Of a stretch of DNA of 44,695 nucleotides, positions 42,048 to 44,695 are shown one piece after another; within the stretch, counting starts at the first letter, position 1; each line of letters starts with the position of its first letter. Under the pieces are notes generated by a model. The model did no database searches, was not told the origin of the DNA, and saw only the letters and a list, made by a program, of their open reading frames with translations. Location: the NCBI GenBank assembly GCA_035279525.1, contig DATEHQ010000048.1, positions 1 to 44,695 of the forward strand. Reading direction: 5' to 3'. This DNA is from DATEHQ01 sp035279525 (GTDB lineage: Bacteria > Chloroflexota > Dormibacteria > Dormibacterales > Dormibacteraceae). The position numbers were made by a program, and so were the translations under genes.

Positions 42048-44620
42048 GCGGTTTCCGGAACCGCCTCCTCGGTCGCTCCGGCGGCTTCGTGGCCGGCGCC
42101 GTTCTGCTCGGCAGCCTCCTGCGGCGCCTCCAGGTGCGCAAGCCGGCGATGGATGGCGTGCGCGGCCCGGGTGTCCCCCAGCTCCTCGTACCGCTGAACC
42201 GATCCCTTCCACGCGGATTTCGCGTCGTCGTGCCGGCCGAGGCCCCAAAAGGCGTTGCCGCGAGCCGCCAGGGCTTCGGCCCGCTCCTTCGTCCTGTCGG
42301 CGGGCAGCAGCAGCAAAGCGCGCTCGACCAGCCGCAGCACCTCCTCGAACGCGCCTGAGGCGAGGGCGTTCTTCGCCGCCTGCGCGAGAAAGCCGGCCGT
42401 CCGGGTGGCATCGGCGGCGGTGCCCGCCTGGTAGAGGTGATGCCCGATCTCCTCGGCGTGGTCGTTCGCAGCCTTGCCGTAAACCCGCTCCAGGGTGTCA
42501 GCCACCGCCAGGTGGTACGCCTGGAGGCGTGGGAGCTGCAGCGGCGCAAGCACGCGCTGGCGGACGAGGTCGTGCGCGAAGCGATAGCGACCCGGGCCGG
42601 CGGTGACCAGGAAGCGCGCTCGGGTCGCCTCTTCCAGTGCATCGCGCAGCTCGTGACCGGACAGCTCGCCGAAGGCCTCGAGCAGCTGGTCGTCGAAATC
42701 CCGCCCGATCACCGCCGCGGCGACCAGCATCCGCTGCGCCGGCTCGCTCAGGCGCTGGATCCGCCGGCCGATCAGGCCGCGCACGCTCTGCGCCAGCTCG
42801 AGGTCCTCCTCGCTGAAGCTGGCCTGCGCGTGCTGGCCGCCCCCGATCAGGTCCTCCGACTCCGCCAGGTAGAGCATCGAGTGCTCGACGAAGAGCGGGT
42901 TGCCTTCCGTGGCAGCCTGGATGCCGATGAGCTGGGCCGGAGTCAACGGGGTCTCGGACATGCCGGCGACGAGGCGCTCGACCTCCCGATCGGAAAGCCG
43001 CCCGACGTTCATTCGCTGGGCGCGGCGCCGGCGGAGCAGCCGCGACAGCACTGTCGCGAAGGGTCGTCCCGAGTCGAGCTCGGTGTCCCAGTAGGTGCCC
43101 AGCACGACGATTCGCGCGTTGGAGACGCGCTCGGCCAGGTCGCGCAGCAGGATCACGGTCGCGTCGTCGGCCCACTGGAGGTCGTCCAGCACGACCAGCA
43201 GCGGCCGGGTGCCCTGCACGCCGGACAGGAAACCGAAGATCGCCTTGAAGAGCAGCTCGCGCAGCCTGTCCGCGGGCGGCTCGGTGGCCGCGGCCATGCC
43301 GCGGACCTTCTGGCGCAGGTTCGGCGCCAGCTGGGACAGCAGCGGCCCATGCTGGCCGGAGGCTTCGTGCAGCGTCTTCGCAGTCGCCGACGCGACAGCC
43401 GCGGCGAGTACTTCGCGGAAAGGCTCGTATGGCGCGCCGTCCTGGTCGAGGCAGCGGCCGCTCAGCACGAGCCAGCCTTTGCCCGACGCCTCGGTCGCCA
43501 CCTCCGACGCGAGTCGCGACGCTCCAACTCCCGGAGCGCCGGTGAGGAACAGCATGCTGCCGTTTCCCGTGCTTGCGCGTTCGAGCACCATCCGGATGTC
43601 GAGACGCTCCTGCTCGCGGTTGACGAAGCCGTCGCCCGTCGGCAGCGCATGTGGTGGCTCCTTCTTCTCGCCGGCCGTCACCTGGTGCAGCCGCCAGCGA
43701 TCGGGGAACCCCTTCAGCTTGTAGCGGCCGCGGAAGTCGAATTTGATCTCGGAGACGGGTCCGACAAGCTGGCGCACGACCTCGGACACGAGGATCTCGC
43801 CACCCTTCGCCTTGCCCGCGACGCGCGCGGCCACGTTGACGGCGGCACCGAAGATGTCGCCCCCCTCCTCGACCACCTCGCCGGTGTTGATGCCGATCCG
43901 GATCTTCAGCTTGCGCTCGGGGTTTTGCTTGCTGTACTCGGCGATCGCATCCTGGATCGCGAGGGCGCACTCGACGCCGTGACGGACAGAGCCGAAGCTC
44001 ACCATGAATCCGTCGCCGGTGCCCTTGATCCGCCGCCCGGCATGCTCGGCGATCTTGTCGGTGATCACCGTCTCGTACGCCTTCATGATCTCGTGCGACT
44101 CGGTGAAGCCTCGTGTCGCCAGCAGCCGCGTCGACTCCTCGACGTCTGTGAACATCACCGTGACGGTGCCCTCGGTCTGCCCGACGGCCAGGCTGCCGAT
44201 GATGGTCTCGGAAGTCAGCGGCGTGGCCGCGTTGACGGGTTGGCCGAGGCCTTCCGCGACCTGGCGCAGCAGGCCCTGAGAAGCGCGGAACCCGGCCTCG
44301 CCCTGCGGGTAGCGGACGATCTGCAGCAGACCCGCCTCCACCGCCTGCCGCAGCTCGCGACCTGCCGATTCCTTGCTGACCTTCACGTCGGCGGCGTGGT
44401 CGCTGGCCTTCAGCTCGGCGCCCTCGAAAGCCTGGGTGAGCGCCGGGGCCAGCCTCAGGTTCAGGCCGCGGCGGGTGATGACGCTCTCGATCACGGCCTG
44501 GATCCTTCGACTCGCTCCCACCGGCGCCGTCGTTCCTTCGGCCCGCACGGTGGGCAGCATGCCCACGTAGCCGCTGGAGGCCGCGGCGAGCTGGCCGAGC
44601 GCGGTCGTGGCGCGCGCCAT
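42044..44620 (-). CDS. Class III nucleotide cyclase fused to an AAA-type ATPase with degenerate Walker A, possibly continuing past the right edge
   Basis: An 858-aa multidomain protein (ATG 44620; the frame stays open to base 44695, so the real start may lie outside). Residues ~150-315 are a class III cyclase with both metal Asp (159 in FTDVEEST, 203 in GTGDGF), Lys199, and NVAAR (Asn262, Arg266), so probably active. The ATPase part follows: Walker A reads GAPGVGASR (361-369) with Ala367 in place of Lys, while Walker B LLVVLDDLQWAD (474-485) is intact. TPR-like repeats fill the C-terminus; there is no LuxR helix-turn-helix. Similar cyclase-ATPase proteins occur in actinobacteria as signalling ATPases. 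Confidence 0.88.
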   Translation of the reverse strand: MARATTALGQLAAASSGYVGMLPTVRAEGTTAPVGASRRIQAVIESVITRRGLNLRLAPALTQAFEGAELKASDHAADVKVSKESAGRELRQAVEAGLLQIVRYPQGEAGFRASQGLLRQVAEGLGQPVNAATPLTSETIIGSLAVGQTEGTVTVMFTDVEESTRLLATRGFTESHEIMKAYETVITDKIAEHAGRRIKGTGDGFMVSFGSVRHGVECALAIQDAIAEYSKQNPERKLKIRIGINTGEVVEEGGDIFGAAVNVAARVAGKAKGGEILVSEVVRQLVGPVSEIKFDFRGRYKLKGFPDRWRLHQVTAGEKKEPPHALPTGDGFVNREQERLDIRMVLERASTGNGSMLFLTGAPGVGASRLASEVATEASGKGWLVLSGRCLDQDGAPYEPFREVLAAAVASATAKTLHEASGQHGPLLSQLAPNLRQKVRGMAAATEPPADRLRELLFKAIFGFLSGVQGTRPLLVVLDDLQWADDATVILLRDLAERVSNARIVVLGTYWDTELDSGRPFATVLSRLLRRRRAQRMNVGRLSDREVERLVAGMSETPLTPAQLIGIQAATEGNPLFVEHSMLYLAESEDLIGGGQHAQASFSEEDLELAQSVRGLIGRRIQRLSEPAQRMLVAAAVIGRDFDDQLLEAFGELSGHELRDALEEATRARFLVTAGPGRYRFAHDLVRQRVLAPLQLPRLQAYHLAVADTLERVYGKAANDHAEEIGHHLYQAGTAADATRTAGFLAQAAKNALASGAFEEVLRLVERALLLLPADRTKERAEALAARGNAFWGLGRHDDAKSAWKGSVQRYEELGDTRAAHAIHRRLAHLEAPQEAAEQNGAGHEAAGATEEAVPETA

Positions 44621-44695
44621 CGCGGTCGCCGCCTGCAGCGCATCGGTCGCGTGGAAGCCGGCCGCGCCCAGCGGCGGCGGCGGGTAAGCGGTCTG

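Overview
The window is about 44.7 kb of a GC-rich bacterial chromosome with very dense coding. Many neighbouring genes overlap by 1-11 bp, GTG and TTG starts are common, and Shine-Dalgarno sequences are rare. Several operon-first genes have a TANNNT hexamer only 6-10 nt before the start codon, which points to leaderless mRNAs. Together with a SufR-led SUF operon using SufU, an HspR-like regulator, Tad pilus genes and a fused branched-chain E1, this suggests a Terrabacteria-type lineage (Actinobacteriota, Chloroflexota or Dormibacterota). That placement is inference. No tRNA, rRNA, CRISPR array, insertion sequence or prophage was seen.

Left part (1-12.7 kb). A minus-strand operon encodes a 2-oxoacid dehydrogenase complex: lpd, a fused E1 alpha-beta, and an E2 cut by the left edge. 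Upstream is another minus-strand operon with two tandem citrate synthases followed by two membrane glycosyltransferase-like proteins. Another GT87-like protein reads left, and a divergent plus-strand group holds a fourth GT-like membrane protein, a small membrane protein with a Cys-rich tail, and a LmbE-type deacetylase. A 64-aa Cys-rich protein with a strong ribosome binding site follows.

SUF region (12.7-20.1 kb). The minus-strand operon sufR-sufC-sufB-sufD-Rieske-sufS-sufU-rhodanese-sufT builds iron-sulfur clusters. A CAAC-N6-GTTG inverted repeat just before sufR is a likely autoregulatory operator. A 171-aa protein of unknown function with an internal duplication is divergent from it.

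Centre (20.1-28.7 kb). Plus-strand housekeeping genes: a class A penicillin-binding protein, trigger factor, clpP, a free-standing ClpX-type zinc finger protein, clpX and valS. valS is preceded by a possible 16-codon leader peptide with two GTA valine codons.

28.7-35.8 kb. Four membrane proteins form an operon. Two resemble the antiporter-like NuoL/M/N subunits of complex I but seem to lack the key charged channel residues, and no hydrophilic subunits are nearby. Then come rplU, rpmA, obgE, nadD and rsfS; obgE has no ordinary start codon at its conserved N-terminus.

Right part (35.8-44.7 kb). A Tad/Flp pilus locus is arranged divergently: cpaB-tadB-tadC plus an HspR-like gene on the minus strand, two TadE-like proteins and a TadG-like protein on the plus strand. 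The ATPase and prepilin genes are not in the window. The last gene, convergent with tadG, is a class III nucleotide cyclase fused to a large ATPase whose Walker A lysine is replaced by alanine.
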